The notes: a model not told the origin generated them from the letters alone. DNA of 46,891 nucleotides from Aquisalinus sp. (GCA_022763115.1 JALEGJ010000167.1:1-46891); one strand, 5' to 3'; positions 1-10,386 are shown, counted from the first letter of the stretch. Translations and numbers: made by a program.

Positions 1-2
1 TG

Positions 3-839
3 ATGGCGCTTCCTGAATTCTCAATGCGTCAGCTGCTTGAAGCTGGCGTACACTTTGGTCACCAGACACATCGCTGGGACCCTAAAATGAAATCCTACAT
101 CTTTGGTGATCGCAACGGCATTCATATCATTGACTTGTCGCAGACAGTTCCTCTGCTGCATCAGGCTCTGGTTAAAGTGCGTGATGTTGTTGCAGGCGGC
201 GGGCGTGTTCTTTTTGTTGGAACCAAAAGACAAGCCCATGCACCCGTGGCCGAAGCTGCCCAGCGCTGTGCGCAATACTACATGAATGTACGTTGGCTAG
301 GTGGCACGCTGACAAACTGGGAAACAATTTCCAAGTCGATCAAGCGTCTTAAGTCCATGGAAGAGACCTTGAACGATGGCGGCGCCGGCCTGACTAAAAA
401 AGAACGCCTGCAGATGACCCGCGAACAGGAAAAACTTGAAGCCTCGCTCGGTGGAATCCGTGACATGGGCGGTGTACCTGATCTGATGTTCGTCGTGGAC
501 GTGAAAAAAGAAGCCATCGCTATCCAGGAAGCCAAGAAACTCGGCATTCCGGTGGTTGCTGTCGTCGACACAAACTGTTCACCAGCGGACGTGGATCACA
601 TTATACCAGGTAACGATGACGCGGCGCGTGCGATTTCACTTTACTGCAATCTCGTCGCGGATGCCGTGATCGACGGTCTCTCTGCAAGTCAGGCCTCCCT
701 AGGCATCGACATTGGCGAAATGGAAGAGGCTCCAACAGAGATTTTGCCCGAGCCGACCGAAGCAGAAGTGTCTGCGGAAGCTGAAACGGCACCAGCAGAG
801 GTCTCTGCGGCTGAAGAAGAACAGCGCCCTGACGCCTGA
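3..839 (+). CDS. rpsB: 30S ribosomal protein S2
   Basis: Structural protein of the small ribosomal subunit, 278 residues. The N-terminus ([20 protein letters not shown]) and the segments [14 protein letters not shown] and [15 protein letters not shown] are S2 hallmarks. The last 40 or so residues form an acidic, alanine- and glutamate-rich tail, a common alphaproteobacterial extension. The ATG lies two bases inside the window, so the promoter and ribosome binding site are not visible. It is followed by tsf, the usual partner. Identification is secure. Confidence 0.98.
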   Translation: MALPEFSMRQLLEAGVHFGHQTHRWDPKMKSYIFGDRNGIHIIDLSQTVPLLHQALVKVRDVVAGGGRVLFVGTKRQAHAPVAEAAQRCAQYYMNVRWLGGTLTNWETISKSIKRLKSMEETLNDGGAGLTKKERLQMTREQEKLEASLGGIRDMGGVPDLMFVVDVKKEAIAIQEAKKLGIPVVAVVDTNCSPADVDHIIPGNDDAARAISLYCNLVADAVIDGLSASQASLGIDIGEMEEAPTEILPEPTEAEVSAEAETAPAEVSAAEEEQRPDA

Positions 840-963
840 GCGCTTTAATCGACAAGAATGATGGTCGTCACCGGGTTGTCACAAACTCAGTCTAACGGCT
901 GTCTTAACTCGGAGTAATCGTGGAGCCTCGAAACGGCTCTCACAAATTGAACAGGAGATAAAA

Positions 964-1893
964 ATGGCTGCAATCAGTGCTGCAATGGTAAAAGACCTGC
1001 GCGACAAAACAGGCGCAGGCATGATGGACTGCAAGGCTGCGCTCAAGGAAACAGATGGCGATGTGGAAGCAGCTGTTGATTGGCTGCGCAAAAAAGGTCT
1101 GGCGAAAGCAGCCAAAAAAGCAGGCCGCACAGCTGCTGATGGTCTTGTAGCTGTGGCTACATCAGGCACAACAGGTGTTCTGGTCGAGGTGAATGCCGAG
1201 ACAGACTTCGTTGCACGTAACGAAACATTCCAGAAAATGGTTGCCAACATCGCCGAGACAGCACTTGGCGTAAATGGTGATACTGACCAACTTAAAGTCA
1301 CCAACTATCCTGGTTCCGAGAAGACCATCGAGGAATATATTTCCGAGATGGTAGGTCAGATTGGCGAAAACATGACCTTGCGCCGCGCCGCAGGGCTGTC
1401 TGTCGATGAAGGCGCGATTGTGCCTTATATCCATACGCAGGTTTGCGAAGGTGCTGGCAAGATCGGTGTGATCGTTGCGCTCAAATCGTCCGGTAACACG
1501 GATGCGCTTAACGCGCTCGGCAAGCAGATCGCAATGCATGTTGCAGCTGCCCGTCCACTTTCATTGAAGGTTGAAGAACTGGACCCAACGGTGGTGCAGC
1601 GCGAAAAAGATGTTCTGTCTGATCAGGCCCGCGCTTCCGGTAAGCCAGAAAACATCATTGAGAAAATGGTCGAAGGACGCCTTCGTAAATTCTACGAAGA
1701 ATCTGTCCTCCTGGAACAGATTTTTGTGATCGATGGCGAGACCAAGGTTGCAAAAGTCGTCGAAAATGCCAAAGGCGATGTAGGAGCGGATGTTGAACTT
1801 GTTGGTTTTGCGCGCTTCGAACTGGGTGAGGGCATAGAAGTGGCTGAGGATGATTTTGCTGCCGAGGTTCAGGCCATGGCAGGCGGTAATTAA
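964..1893 (+). CDS. tsf: Elongation factor Ts
   Basis: Guanine nucleotide exchange factor that recycles EF-Tu from GDP to GTP during translation; 309 residues, full length. The UBA-like N-terminus ([20 protein letters not shown]) and the EF-Tu contact region ([13 protein letters not shown]) are plainly visible. An AGGAG sits just upstream of the ATG. It lies 124 bases after rpsB, and a strong intrinsic terminator follows, so rpsB-tsf is probably one transcript. Confidence 0.98.
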   Translation: MAAISAAMVKDLRDKTGAGMMDCKAALKETDGDVEAAVDWLRKKGLAKAAKKAGRTAADGLVAVATSGTTGVLVEVNAETDFVARNETFQKMVANIAETALGVNGDTDQLKVTNYPGSEKTIEEYISEMVGQIGENMTLRRAAGLSVDEGAIVPYIHTQVCEGAGKIGVIVALKSSGNTDALNALGKQIAMHVAAARPLSLKVEELDPTVVQREKDVLSDQARASGKPENIIEKMVEGRLRKFYEESVLLEQIFVIDGETKVAKVVENAKGDVGADVELVGFARFELGEGIEVAEDDFAAEVQAMAGGN

Positions 1894-1920
1894 GAACGCT
1901 GCAGAAAATGAACTCTCAAG

Positions 1921-1948
1921 AGGGGCACTTCATTGTGCCCCTTCTTTT
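1921..1948 (+). terminator. Intrinsic terminator after tsf
   Basis: A perfect 8-bp stem (AGGGGCAC / GTGCCCCT) with a six-base loop is followed by TCTTTTGT. It begins 28 bases after the tsf stop codon, so it should separate rpsB-tsf from pyrH. Confidence 0.85.
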
Positions 1949-2111
1949 GTGTGGAATGGGCTGGCTGAAAGGCTGAGCTTGTGACTGTGCAATGGCATGG
2001 TGAAATTTTTGTGGCTGTGTTTTACAACACTTCAATCGGGCACGAAGGCTGGCCGGAATCAGCTGGCAGTGGTATGCGATACTCACTACTCAAGCATCAG
2101 GATATGAGTTC

Positions 2112-2867
2112 ATGACCCAGACGGCTCCCGCACAATCTCTGGCCCACAGTGCCGCAACGCCAACTTTCAAGCGGGTCTTGCTCAAAGTTTCAGGCGAAGC
2201 GCTAATGGGACCACAATCATTTGGTATCCATCAGGATACAGTCGAGCGGATCGCCAAGGAAATCGGAGCCGGCGTTGCGCTTGGCGTACAAATTTCCCTC
2301 GTAATTGGCGGCGGTAATATTTTCCGGGGCCTTTCGATGGCCGAGAATGGTATGGAGCGGGCCAGTGCTGACTATATGGGCATGTTGGCAACTGTTATGA
2401 ATGCCCTGGCCATGCAGAATGCTCTGGAAAGTATTGGTGTTCAAACGCGCGTCATGTCGGCCATTGAAATGACGTCCGTTTGCGAACCCTATATTCGTCG
2501 CCGAGCCTTGCGCCATATGGAAAAGGGACGCGTTGTCATTTTTGCCGCTGGCTCTGGCAACCCGTTTTTCACGACTGATACCGCAGCCGCACTGCGGGCC
2601 GCAGAAATGGGGTGCGATGTATTGATGAAAGGAACGCAGGTTGATGGCGTTTACTCAGCAGATCCCAAGACGAATCCGGATGCTGAAAGATATGAGTCTC
2701 TCTCATATATGGATGTTCTGAAGAATGATCTCCGCGTCATGGATCAGGCTGCAATATCGTTGACCCGAGAAAATGGGATACCAATTATAGTATTTCCACT
2801 TGCCGAGGAAGGTGGCGTCGTAGGCGCGCTGACAGGGCAGGGTACTTTTACAATCATCAAAGACTGA
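2112..2867 (+). CDS. pyrH: UMP kinase
   Basis: Bacterial-type uridylate kinase, converting UMP to UDP in pyrimidine nucleotide synthesis; 251 residues, cytoplasmic hexamer in known members. Amino acid kinase fold motifs are visible: [13 protein letters not shown] near the N-terminus, [10 protein letters not shown] for nucleotide binding, and [15 protein letters not shown]. The roughly 220-base gap after tsf, including the terminator, implies its own promoter, but I see no convincing one. frr follows 20 bases downstream. Confidence 0.97.
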   Translation: MTQTAPAQSLAHSAATPTFKRVLLKVSGEALMGPQSFGIHQDTVERIAKEIGAGVALGVQISLVIGGGNIFRGLSMAENGMERASADYMGMLATVMNALAMQNALESIGVQTRVMSAIEMTSVCEPYIRRRALRHMEKGRVVIFAAGSGNPFFTTDTAAALRAAEMGCDVLMKGTQVDGVYSADPKTNPDAERYESLSYMDVLKNDLRVMDQAAISLTRENGIPIIVFPLAEEGGVVGALTGQGTFTIIKD

Positions 2868-2887
2868 TAAATCTAAGAGGTATAAAA

Positions 2888-3448
2888 ATGGCAGATGATG
2901 CATCCGGACCAGACATGAAAGACCTGAAGCGCCGTATGGAGGGCGCCATTGACTCCCTGAAGACAGAATTCAGTGGTCTCCGCACGGGCAGGGCATCGGC
3001 TAACCTTCTGGATAATGTTAACGTCAACGCATACGGTTCAATGATGCCAATGAACCAGGTGGGTACCGTCAATGTACCGGAGCCAAGAATGTTATCTGTA
3101 CAGGTCTGGGATCAGAGCCTTGTCGGCGCGGTTGAAAAAGCAATCCGAGACTCAGGACTTGGTGTAAACCCGGTGACAGACGGTCAGAACGTTCGCGTTC
3201 CTCTACCGGCGCTCACCGAAGAACGTCGTGTAGAATTGACCAAGATTGCGGGCAAATACGCTGAACAGGCACGTATCGCTGTGCGCAACGTGCGGCGGGA
3301 TGGGATGGAAAGCCTCAAAAAAGCCGACGGAATTTCAGAAGATGAACAAAAACGTCTGGCAGATGAAGTGCAGAAATTGACGGATAGCATGATTAAAGAA
3401 GTCGATGCATCGCTCGAAACCAAAGAGCAGGAAATCATGCAGGTCTGA
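2888..3448 (+). CDS. frr: Ribosome recycling factor
   Basis: Splits post-termination ribosomes together with EF-G; 186 residues, the usual family length. Diagnostic segments are [15 protein letters not shown] in the first third and [14 protein letters not shown] in the second half, with the coiled three-helix bundle character typical of RRF. AAGAGG lies upstream of the ATG at suitable distance. It is 20 bases after pyrH, so the two are probably cotranscribed with the uppS-cdsA-dxr genes that follow. Confidence 0.97.
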   Translation: MADDASGPDMKDLKRRMEGAIDSLKTEFSGLRTGRASANLLDNVNVNAYGSMMPMNQVGTVNVPEPRMLSVQVWDQSLVGAVEKAIRDSGLGVNPVTDGQNVRVPLPALTEERRVELTKIAGKYAEQARIAVRNVRRDGMESLKKADGISEDEQKRLADEVQKLTDSMIKEVDASLETKEQEIMQV

Positions 3449-3494
3449 TACTGACTGCAAACAAGCTGAAGATATTAAAAGGAAGATAATCCGG

Positions 3495-4361
3495 GTGCCA
3501 ATCAAGAGTTCGAATAAGCTGGTGAAAGGCATTTCCGGTATTTTCGCAGGTGCAGAGCGCAAACCTGCGGAGGACATACTTGACCTGCAGGCCAAAGTTT
3601 CAAATCTCGCAGCCTCACAGTCAGTTGAAGAGGAGAAGTTCACTTCAACCGTCAACAAAACGCTCTCTCATGTTGCAATTATCATGGATGGTAATGGTCG
3701 CTGGGCCGAACAGCGTGGTCTCACACGTCAGGCAGGCCATCAGGAAGGGGTTGCCGCCGCACGTCGGGCCATTGAAACAGCGAAAGAACTGGGACTGACT
3801 CATCTGACTTTGTACAGTTTTTCAACCGAAAACTGGGGTCGTCCCGAATCTGAAGTGCGCGATCTGATGAACCTGATGCGCACGTATATAGAGTCAGACC
3901 TTCCGCGCCTTGTGGAAGAAAATATCCGCGTCCGCATTATTGGTGACAAGTCAACACTGCCAGTTGATATCAGACTGCTTGTTAACAAGGCAGAAAAGGA
4001 AACCGCTGGAAACACCGGTTACACACTCCAGATTGCCTTCAATTATGGTGGGCGTGACGAGCTGATAAGAGCATTTCGTAATCTGGCAGCAGATATATCG
4101 AAGGGTACAATGTGCCCTGAGGATATTGACGAACGCAGTATTGCCAGTTTTCTCGATACAGGTGATGCGCCTGATCCGGACCTTGTTATTCGGACGAGCG
4201 GCGAGAGAAGGATCAGTAATTTTCTGCTTTGGCAGGCAGCCTATGCAGAATATATTTTTCTTGACGAATACTGGCCGGATTTCACGCGCGACGTCTTCAT
4301 GCGCGCTGTAGATGAGTATCATGCACGTGACAGGCGCTTTGGCCGCCGCAATACGGGCTGA
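3495..4361 (+). CDS. uppS: Undecaprenyl diphosphate synthase
   Basis: cis-Prenyltransferase that builds the C55 lipid carrier for peptidoglycan and LPS from farnesyl diphosphate and IPP. The catalytic aspartate motif HVAIIMDGNGRWAEQRG and the C-terminal RTSGERRISNFLLWQ are both present. I chose the GTG at 3495 (288 residues) because AGGAAG lies about ten bases upstream. The frame stays open back into frr, but an earlier start would lie inside that gene. Even from 3495 the catalytic motif begins near residue 57, so there is an N-terminal extension of about 40 residues over ordinary UppS. The start is less sure than the function. Confidence 0.93.
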   Translation: MPIKSSNKLVKGISGIFAGAERKPAEDILDLQAKVSNLAASQSVEEEKFTSTVNKTLSHVAIIMDGNGRWAEQRGLTRQAGHQEGVAAARRAIETAKELGLTHLTLYSFSTENWGRPESEVRDLMNLMRTYIESDLPRLVEENIRVRIIGDKSTLPVDIRLLVNKAEKETAGNTGYTLQIAFNYGGRDELIRAFRNLAADISKGTMCPEDIDERSIASFLDTGDAPDPDLVIRTSGERRISNFLLWQAAYAEYIFLDEYWPDFTRDVFMRAVDEYHARDRRFGRRNTG

Positions 4362-4372
4362 AATGGCGATTG

Positions 4373-5197
4373 ATGCCAGAAGTCAATTCACGATGGCAGG
4401 CATTGATTGCCAGTAAACTCTTCCAACGGACTATCATGGTTCTCCTGTTGGCGCCTATTGCCATTGCGATTGTCTGGGTTGGTGGTCGCATGTTTTCGGC
4501 ACTTATAGCTTTTACCAGTATCGTTCTGGTATTTGAGTGGACAAGAATCGTAGACAGGACCGAGTTCTCAACTGCTTTCTATGTCCTGTCATTCACAGCA
4601 ATATCCTCAATATTCCTTGCGGCAGGAGGGTCATATGAGCTTGCCTATGCCACCACCATTGCTGGCGGTCTGGTAAGTGCTGTTTCTGAAAAACTGAAAG
4701 GCAGGCCTTATCAATGGCCAATTATCGGGATCGCTTATCTCATCATCCCATGCATTGCGTTTGTCTGGATACGCAACGGCCCTGAAACTGGTCGCAGCCT
4801 AACACTCTTATTACTTGTCGCAGTATGGGCGACAGATATAGGTGCCTATGGTTTTGGCAAACTGATCGGCGGTCCGTTGATGGCGCCGTCAATCTCACCG
4901 GGAAAGACATGGGCCGGTGCATTTGGTGGCATTCTGACTGCGATGACTTGTTGCAGCCTGATCGCATTACTCGCAAGTGAGAATTGGCCCGTCTGGATCA
5001 TGGCATTGATTGGAATTAGCCTATCTATAGCAACTATTGTGGGTGATTTTGCTGAGTCCGCGTTGAAACGCTATTTCGGCATCAAGGATTCAGGTGGCTT
5101 TATCCCTGGCCATGGTGGATTGCTTGACAGGCTTGACGGGTTGCTTTTTGCAACGGTTGCATTGGCATTGGTGCTATTCATCTATAGCGTGATGTGA
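4373..5197 (+). CDS. cdsA: Phosphatidate cytidylyltransferase
   Basis: Integral inner-membrane enzyme making CDP-diacylglycerol from CTP and phosphatidic acid, the branch point of phospholipid synthesis; 274 residues. Multiple hydrophobic segments precede the signature region: SISPGKTWAGAFGG, then GDFAESALKRYFGIKDSG and IPGHGGLLDRLDG. A TTG at 4370 directly precedes the ATG at 4373 and either could be used. The gene starts 11 bases after uppS, so it is coupled to lipid carrier synthesis. Confidence 0.95.
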   Translation: MPEVNSRWQALIASKLFQRTIMVLLLAPIAIAIVWVGGRMFSALIAFTSIVLVFEWTRIVDRTEFSTAFYVLSFTAISSIFLAAGGSYELAYATTIAGGLVSAVSEKLKGRPYQWPIIGIAYLIIPCIAFVWIRNGPETGRSLTLLLLVAVWATDIGAYGFGKLIGGPLMAPSISPGKTWAGAFGGILTAMTCCSLIALLASENWPVWIMALIGISLSIATIVGDFAESALKRYFGIKDSGGFIPGHGGLLDRLDGLLFATVALALVLFIYSVM

Positions 5198-5215
5198 CGA
5201 ACAACGGGGATGTGA

Positions 5216-6454
5216 ATGGACCTGTCATTACAGTCGGCAACAGCCGCTGACCCAGATAATAGCTCCGGCCGAGAGCCACGCCGAGTCAGTGTCTTCGGGT
5301 CCACTGGCTCTGTGGGTGTTAGCACACTTGATCTGATTGAATACACGAATAAGCATAGCGAAAAGGAACTTGAAATCGTTGCTCTGACAGCGAACACCAA
5401 TGTGGAGTTGCTTGCCAGACAAGCTATCACGATGCGTGCGCAATTCGCAGTTGTTGCAGATGAGACCAAGTATCTGGACCTGAAAGAACTTCTGCAAGGA
5501 ACAGATGTTGCCGTCGGTGCAGGAGAGGAAGCCATGCAGCAGGCGGCAGAGATGGATGCCGATTGGGTGATGGCGGCTATTGTTGGCGCTGCCGGCTTGC
5601 AGACCAGTCTGACCGCAGCCCGGCGAGGGGCCGACATAGCCTTTGCCAATAAGGAATGCCTTGTGTGTGCAGGCAGTGTTTTTCTTGATGCGATGGCGCA
5701 AGGGGGCGGACGCCTTTTACCCGTGGACTCCGAACATAATGCGATTTTCCAGGTTTATGATTTCGACCGACCAGAGCGTATCACACGGATCTTGCTGACA
5801 GCCTCAGGCGGTCCATTCAGGACCTGGTCACGCGATCAGATGGCACAGGTTACTGTTGAGCAGGCAGTCAATCATCCCAATTGGTCGATGGGCGCGAAAA
5901 TATCGATCGACAGCGCGACGATGATGAACAAAGGGCTTGAACTCATTGAGGCAGCACGACTTTTCCCCACACCTTCAAGTGACATTGAGATCATTGTGCA
6001 CCCTCAATCCGTGATTCACTCCATGGTAGAATATGTAGATGGCTCTGTCCTGGCGCAGATGGGTACACCCGATATGCGCACACCGATCGCATCGGCTCTG
6101 GCATGGCCAGACAGGGTTGCTTCCCCCAGCGCAAAACTTGATTTTCATACTTTGACCGACCTTACTTTCGAAATGGCTGATGCGGAAAAGTTTCCTGCTT
6201 TAAGGCTTGCAAGAGAGGCTCTTGAACTTGACGGACTGGCACCGACAGCGCTGAATGCCGCCAATGAAATAGCTGTGGAGGCCTTTCTGAATCGTCATCT
6301 AAATTTTCTGGACATTACGGCTGTCACAGAGCAGGTTCTGGACTCGTTTGGTTTTGCAGTTTGTCGTGACGGAATAAGCCTTGAAAATGTCCTCGAAACT
6401 GACCGGGATGCACGCCACAAAGCCCGCGAAATCGTGGCGAAACTGTCTTGTTAG
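5216..6454 (+). CDS. dxr: 1-deoxy-D-xylulose 5-phosphate reductoisomerase
   Basis: Second enzyme of the MEP isoprenoid pathway (DXP to MEP, NADPH-dependent); 412 residues. Visible motifs are the NADPH-binding GSTGSVGVSTLDL, NKECLVCAG, the metal and substrate segment VDSEHNAIFQ, TASGGPF, and HPNWSMGAKISIDSATMMNK. GGGGA sits six bases before the ATG. It supplies precursors for the UppS product encoded two genes upstream. Confidence 0.97.
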   Translation: MDLSLQSATAADPDNSSGREPRRVSVFGSTGSVGVSTLDLIEYTNKHSEKELEIVALTANTNVELLARQAITMRAQFAVVADETKYLDLKELLQGTDVAVGAGEEAMQQAAEMDADWVMAAIVGAAGLQTSLTAARRGADIAFANKECLVCAGSVFLDAMAQGGGRLLPVDSEHNAIFQVYDFDRPERITRILLTASGGPFRTWSRDQMAQVTVEQAVNHPNWSMGAKISIDSATMMNKGLELIEAARLFPTPSSDIEIIVHPQSVIHSMVEYVDGSVLAQMGTPDMRTPIASALAWPDRVASPSAKLDFHTLTDLTFEMADAEKFPALRLAREALELDGLAPTALNAANEIAVEAFLNRHLNFLDITAVTEQVLDSFGFAVCRDGISLENVLETDRDARHKAREIVAKLSC

Positions 6455-6519
6455 CCTTCTTTTTATCCCGGAACCCCAATGAACACGATACTGTGCCCCG
6501 ATGAGACGAGCTTGAACAA

Positions 6520-7782
6520 ATGGATATGATCTTGGGTCTGCTAGTAACGCTGGCGTCTTTTATTGTTCTGCTGTCGTTCATCGTGTTTTTCCACGAATTG
6601 GGGCATTTCCAGGTAGCACGCTGGTGTGGTGTCAAAGTGGACGTTTTTTCCATTGGTTTCGGCCCTGTGCTACTCAAGAGAACAGACCGGCATGGTACTG
6701 AGTGGCGCGTAAGCGCACTACCACTTGGCGGTTTCGTAAAGTTCTTTGGAGATGCCGGACCTGCTTCTGCACCATCGGAGGAAGTCAACGAGGAAAGGTC
6801 AGCAGAAAATGCCGCTGACTCTCCCGGGATGACGCAGTTTCCCAAGAGCAGTGAGAAAGACCAACTTGAGCATCGTCTGACAGCAGAAGAGAAGTCGGTG
6901 TGCTTTCATTTTAAGCCATTGTGGCAACGCGCTGCTATTGTTGCAGCCGGCCCTATGGCCAACTTTGTTCTGGCGATTGCGATCTTTTTCATTTTGTTGA
7001 TTTCACTCGGCGAAACCGTCCGTGAAGCCAGAATTGTCGCAGTTGAACCTGACTCGCCAGCAGCTGAAGCTGGCTTCGAGGCTGGGGATAAAGTCTTGTC
7101 TGTAGACGGCAAACGGGTCCGTGACTGGACTGATCTAACTCAAGCTGTGAAACTTGGCACCGGAGAAGAACTGGCATTTGAGGTTGAACGCAATAACAGC
7201 GTCATCATTCTTATGGCAACGCCAGAACGACGGGAAATGCTTGACCGTTATGGCAATACAGTTAGCGCTGGCTTCTTAGGTGTAAGTTCTACATCCGATT
7301 TTCAGAATGTCCGCTACGGCCCCATTGAGGCCATGGGTAAAGCAATTGCCCGGGTTGGCGACATGATAGGTCTTACAGTGAAATTTCTGGGCAGGATTAT
7401 CCTTGGCAAGGAAGACTTCTCCCAACTGGGGGGACCTGTCAAAATTGCAAAATATGCCGGCCAGTCCAGCATGTCCGGTTTTGATGAAAATATCCCTGAA
7501 GAGGTAAGTCTGGGGCGACGGTTGATGATCAGTCTCGTCGATTTTGTTCAGATGGCAGCCATGATCTCAATCAGCGTTGGCTTTCTTAATTTATTGCCTG
7601 TTCCGGTACTGGATGGCGGGCATCTTGTCTTCTATGCGTATGAAGCCATAGCCGGAAAACCGCTCAGCGAAGCGGTACAGGCAGTTAGCTTCAGAATCGG
7701 GATTGTTATTCTGCTGTTCTTGATGGTATTCGTCACCTGGAACGATATCAGTCAGGAATTCCTATCGAAACTGACAGGCTAA
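6520..7782 (+). CDS. rseP: RseP-family site-2 zinc metalloprotease
   Basis: Intramembrane protease that cleaves anti-sigma factors and leftover signal peptides; 420 residues. The first membrane segment carries the zinc motif HELGH (residues 25-29). One PDZ domain follows (EPDSPAAEAGFEAGDKVLSV), and the last membrane region has NLLPVPVLDGGH. Between GGFVKFFGD and the segment containing KPLWQRAAIVAAGP there is a hydrophilic acidic insert (about residues 80-118), longer than I expect in related proteins. A second Met lies two codons in. bamA follows at once. Confidence 0.95.
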   Translation: MDMILGLLVTLASFIVLLSFIVFFHELGHFQVARWCGVKVDVFSIGFGPVLLKRTDRHGTEWRVSALPLGGFVKFFGDAGPASAPSEEVNEERSAENAADSPGMTQFPKSSEKDQLEHRLTAEEKSVCFHFKPLWQRAAIVAAGPMANFVLAIAIFFILLISLGETVREARIVAVEPDSPAAEAGFEAGDKVLSVDGKRVRDWTDLTQAVKLGTGEELAFEVERNNSVIILMATPERREMLDRYGNTVSAGFLGVSSTSDFQNVRYGPIEAMGKAIARVGDMIGLTVKFLGRIILGKEDFSQLGGPVKIAKYAGQSSMSGFDENIPEEVSLGRRLMISLVDFVQMAAMISISVGFLNLLPVPVLDGGHLVFYAYEAIAGKPLSEAVQAVSFRIGIVILLFLMVFVTWNDISQEFLSKLTG

Positions 7783-7818
7783 TTGTTCACGGCTGATCGC
7801 CAAGATAAAGGGTATGAG

Positions 7819-10386
7819 ATGAGTAAAATCGGGCAGGGGTCTTCCATGAGTAAGCATAAGGTATCTGGCTTCAGTGCAGCTTTTCTGCTGGCCATTTCAG
7901 GGGTTTCAACCCTTGCTGTTACCTCAGTTACAGGGCTTGGTAGTGCTGTTGCTCAGGAAGGCGGTGTTCTTGTCCAGCAAGTTCTGGTGCGCGGTAATCA
8001 GCGCATCGAGGCGGATACTGTACGCTCATACCTGATCATCCAGCCCGGAAGCCGCGTCGACCAGCAGTCTCTTGATGTCGCGCTCAAAACGCTGTTCGCC
8101 ACCGGTCTTTTTAAGGATGTCAATATATCCCTGAACGATAATGTGGTTCTGGTTGAAGTGGAAGAGAACCCAATCGTCAATCGGGTTATATTTGAGGGTA
8201 ATCAGCGCACAAAAGAGGACAAATTTAACGAAGAAATCCAGCTTGCGCCTCGCGCCGTATATACTGTGGCAAAAGTGCAGTCTGATGTTCAGCGTGTTAT
8301 TGAAGTATACCGACGTTCAGGCCGCTTCGCTGCTACGGTGACCCCAAAAACCGTACAGCTTCCGCAGAACCGTGTGGATGTAATCTTCGAGATTGATGAG
8401 GGACCTACAACAGGCGTCGCAAAAATAAATTTCTCCGGGAACGAAGTTTTCTCCGATCAAGACCTGAGGGATGTCGTTATTACTGCAGAAAGCCGATGGT
8501 ACAAATTATTTGAGAGTAACGACAATTATGATCCGGACCGTCTCGAATATGATCGTGAACTTCTAAGACAGCATTACACAAAACTTGGCTATGCTGACTT
8601 TCAGGTTGTCGCGGCCACTGCCGAACTCACACCAGATAGGGAAGACTTTTTCATTACTTTCCAAGTTGAGGAAGGTCCAAAGTACGAATTTGGCAAAATT
8701 GATGTTAAGACAACTTTATCAAAGGTCAACGAATCTCTACTGGAGCGCAGCTTACCTATTAAAAGCGGAACTACTTTTAACAGTGAACTGATCGAAAATG
8801 CTGTAGAATCAATCACTTTCGCTACTGGAATTTCCGGCTACGCTTTCGTTGATGTTAATCCGCGTCTCACCCGTAACACGGAAGCCAAGACAGTAGATAT
8901 CACTTTTGAAGTTAATGAAGGCCCTCGCGTTTACGTTGAACGCATTAATATTGGAGGTAATACTCGTACTCTTGATCCTGTAATCCGGCGAGAAATAGGA
9001 TTGGTCGAGGGCGACGCTTTCAATAGAGTATTGGTTGATCGCTCCGAGAGACGCGTAAACGGCTTAGGCTTCTTTGGTGACGTATCGATCAATGAGCTGC
9101 CGGGCTCTGCACCTGATCGAACAATTCTGGACGTGCAGGTTGAAGAGCAGTCAACCGGCTCTTTCTCCGTTGGCGCGGGTATCTCATCTCAGGACAATTT
9201 CATCGCCAACCTGTCTGTATCAGAACGTAATCTTCTTGGACGTGGGCAGTTTTTGCAACTGGATCTGCGTGCAAGTTCCAGGACTCAGCAGGCTACAGTG
9301 CGTTTCCGAGAGCCGTATTTTCTCGGGCGTAATCTTGCCGCGGGATTCGATCTATTCAATAGCAGTGTAGATTTTGAAGAGTCTGGTTTTGTTAGAGATA
9401 GTTTAGGTGCAGGCCTGAATCTCAGTTTCCCGGTATCAGATTCTGGTAGGCTTGGTCTAAGCTACACTATCAGAAACGATCGGCTGGACATAAGCCAGGC
9501 TGGCATACAAGCAGTTTCTGGTTCACTTGACCTTAACAATCCCTCTGATCTGGAGACAGTTCTTATATCTGGTGCTTCTCCGCAAGATGTAACAATTGAT
9601 GCTAATGGTCAGCAAATTGTCCGCGCAGAATTCTGCGACTTTGTGGTTAACCAACTAGATTCTACATGTGAGTCTCGCGGTGATTTTCTGACATCGCAGA
9701 TTGGCTATAGCCTGAACTATAACAAGCTGAATAACCCGTTCATTCCATCTCGAGGGTGGCGAATTGGTGTTAGCCAAGCTTTTTCTGGCTTAGGCGGCGA
9801 CGTACAAAATTTGAAAACTACAATTCAGGGCGCCTACTATAGACCATTACCATTTGATTTCGTCGGAGCCATTAAATTTGATTTAGGATACGTTGATGGC
9901 TGGGGCGATGATAATATCCGGATTTCTGACAGATTTTTCCGTGGTGGAGCTTCATTCCGGGGCTTCGAGGTCGCGGGCGTGGGACCGCGCAGAGTATTTC
10001 AGGATGGAACCGCTGGTGGCGGTCAAGGTCGCGCCTTAGGGGCGAAAACTTATGCTGTTGGTTCACTCGAGGCTCGAGTACCTTTGCCGATTCCAGACCA
10101 GTACGATATTACAACATCATTATTTACGGATTTTGGTACGGTAGGTATCATTGATGAAGAAAGTAAGATCTTGAACGATGACGTTTCGAATTTTGTTGAC
10201 TTCAATGGCGACGGTATATTTGACGAGCCTATACAGGATGACCTTTCTATCCGCGTATCTGCCGGTATCAGTATTGACTGGCGGTCTCCATTTGGACCGG
10301 TGCGGATTGATCTGGCAGAAGTTCTGGTACAGGAGGAGTATGATCAGACTGAAGCATTCCGCTTCAGCGCAGGCGGGCAGTTCTAA
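7819..10386 (+). CDS. bamA: Outer membrane protein assembly factor BamA
   Basis: Omp85 protein that folds and inserts beta-barrel proteins in the outer membrane; 855 residues from this start. A signal peptide ends near SAVAQEGG, then POTRA repeats begin (QQVLVRGNQRIEADTVRSYL; VIFEGNQRTKEDKF), followed by the C-terminal barrel with the DRFFRGGASFRGFEVAG segment and a final phenylalanine (FRFSAGGQF). AAAGGG precedes ATG 7819 and AGGGG precedes a second ATG at 7846, which gives a neater signal peptide. The frame is open back to a TTG at 7783. An extracellular-loop insertion carries two cysteines. Confidence 0.96.
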   Translation: MSKIGQGSSMSKHKVSGFSAAFLLAISGVSTLAVTSVTGLGSAVAQEGGVLVQQVLVRGNQRIEADTVRSYLIIQPGSRVDQQSLDVALKTLFATGLFKDVNISLNDNVVLVEVEENPIVNRVIFEGNQRTKEDKFNEEIQLAPRAVYTVAKVQSDVQRVIEVYRRSGRFAATVTPKTVQLPQNRVDVIFEIDEGPTTGVAKINFSGNEVFSDQDLRDVVITAESRWYKLFESNDNYDPDRLEYDRELLRQHYTKLGYADFQVVAATAELTPDREDFFITFQVEEGPKYEFGKIDVKTTLSKVNESLLERSLPIKSGTTFNSELIENAVESITFATGISGYAFVDVNPRLTRNTEAKTVDITFEVNEGPRVYVERINIGGNTRTLDPVIRREIGLVEGDAFNRVLVDRSERRVNGLGFFGDVSINELPGSAPDRTILDVQVEEQSTGSFSVGAGISSQDNFIANLSVSERNLLGRGQFLQLDLRASSRTQQATVRFREPYFLGRNLAAGFDLFNSSVDFEESGFVRDSLGAGLNLSFPVSDSGRLGLSYTIRNDRLDISQAGIQAVSGSLDLNNPSDLETVLISGASPQDVTIDANGQQIVRAEFCDFVVNQLDSTCESRGDFLTSQIGYSLNYNKLNNPFIPSRGWRIGVSQAFSGLGGDVQNLKTTIQGAYYRPLPFDFVGAIKFDLGYVDGWGDDNIRISDRFFRGGASFRGFEVAGVGPRRVFQDGTAGGGQGRALGAKTYAVGSLEARVPLPIPDQYDITTSLFTDFGTVGIIDEESKILNDDVSNFVDFNGDGIFDEPIQDDLSIRVSAGISIDWRSPFGPVRIDLAEVLVQEEYDQTEAFRFSAGGQF

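Noticed and set aside
3405..3494. An ATG for uppS inside frr
   Set aside because: It would overlap frr by over 40 bases with no ribosome binding site. The GTG at 3495 has one and is a better start.
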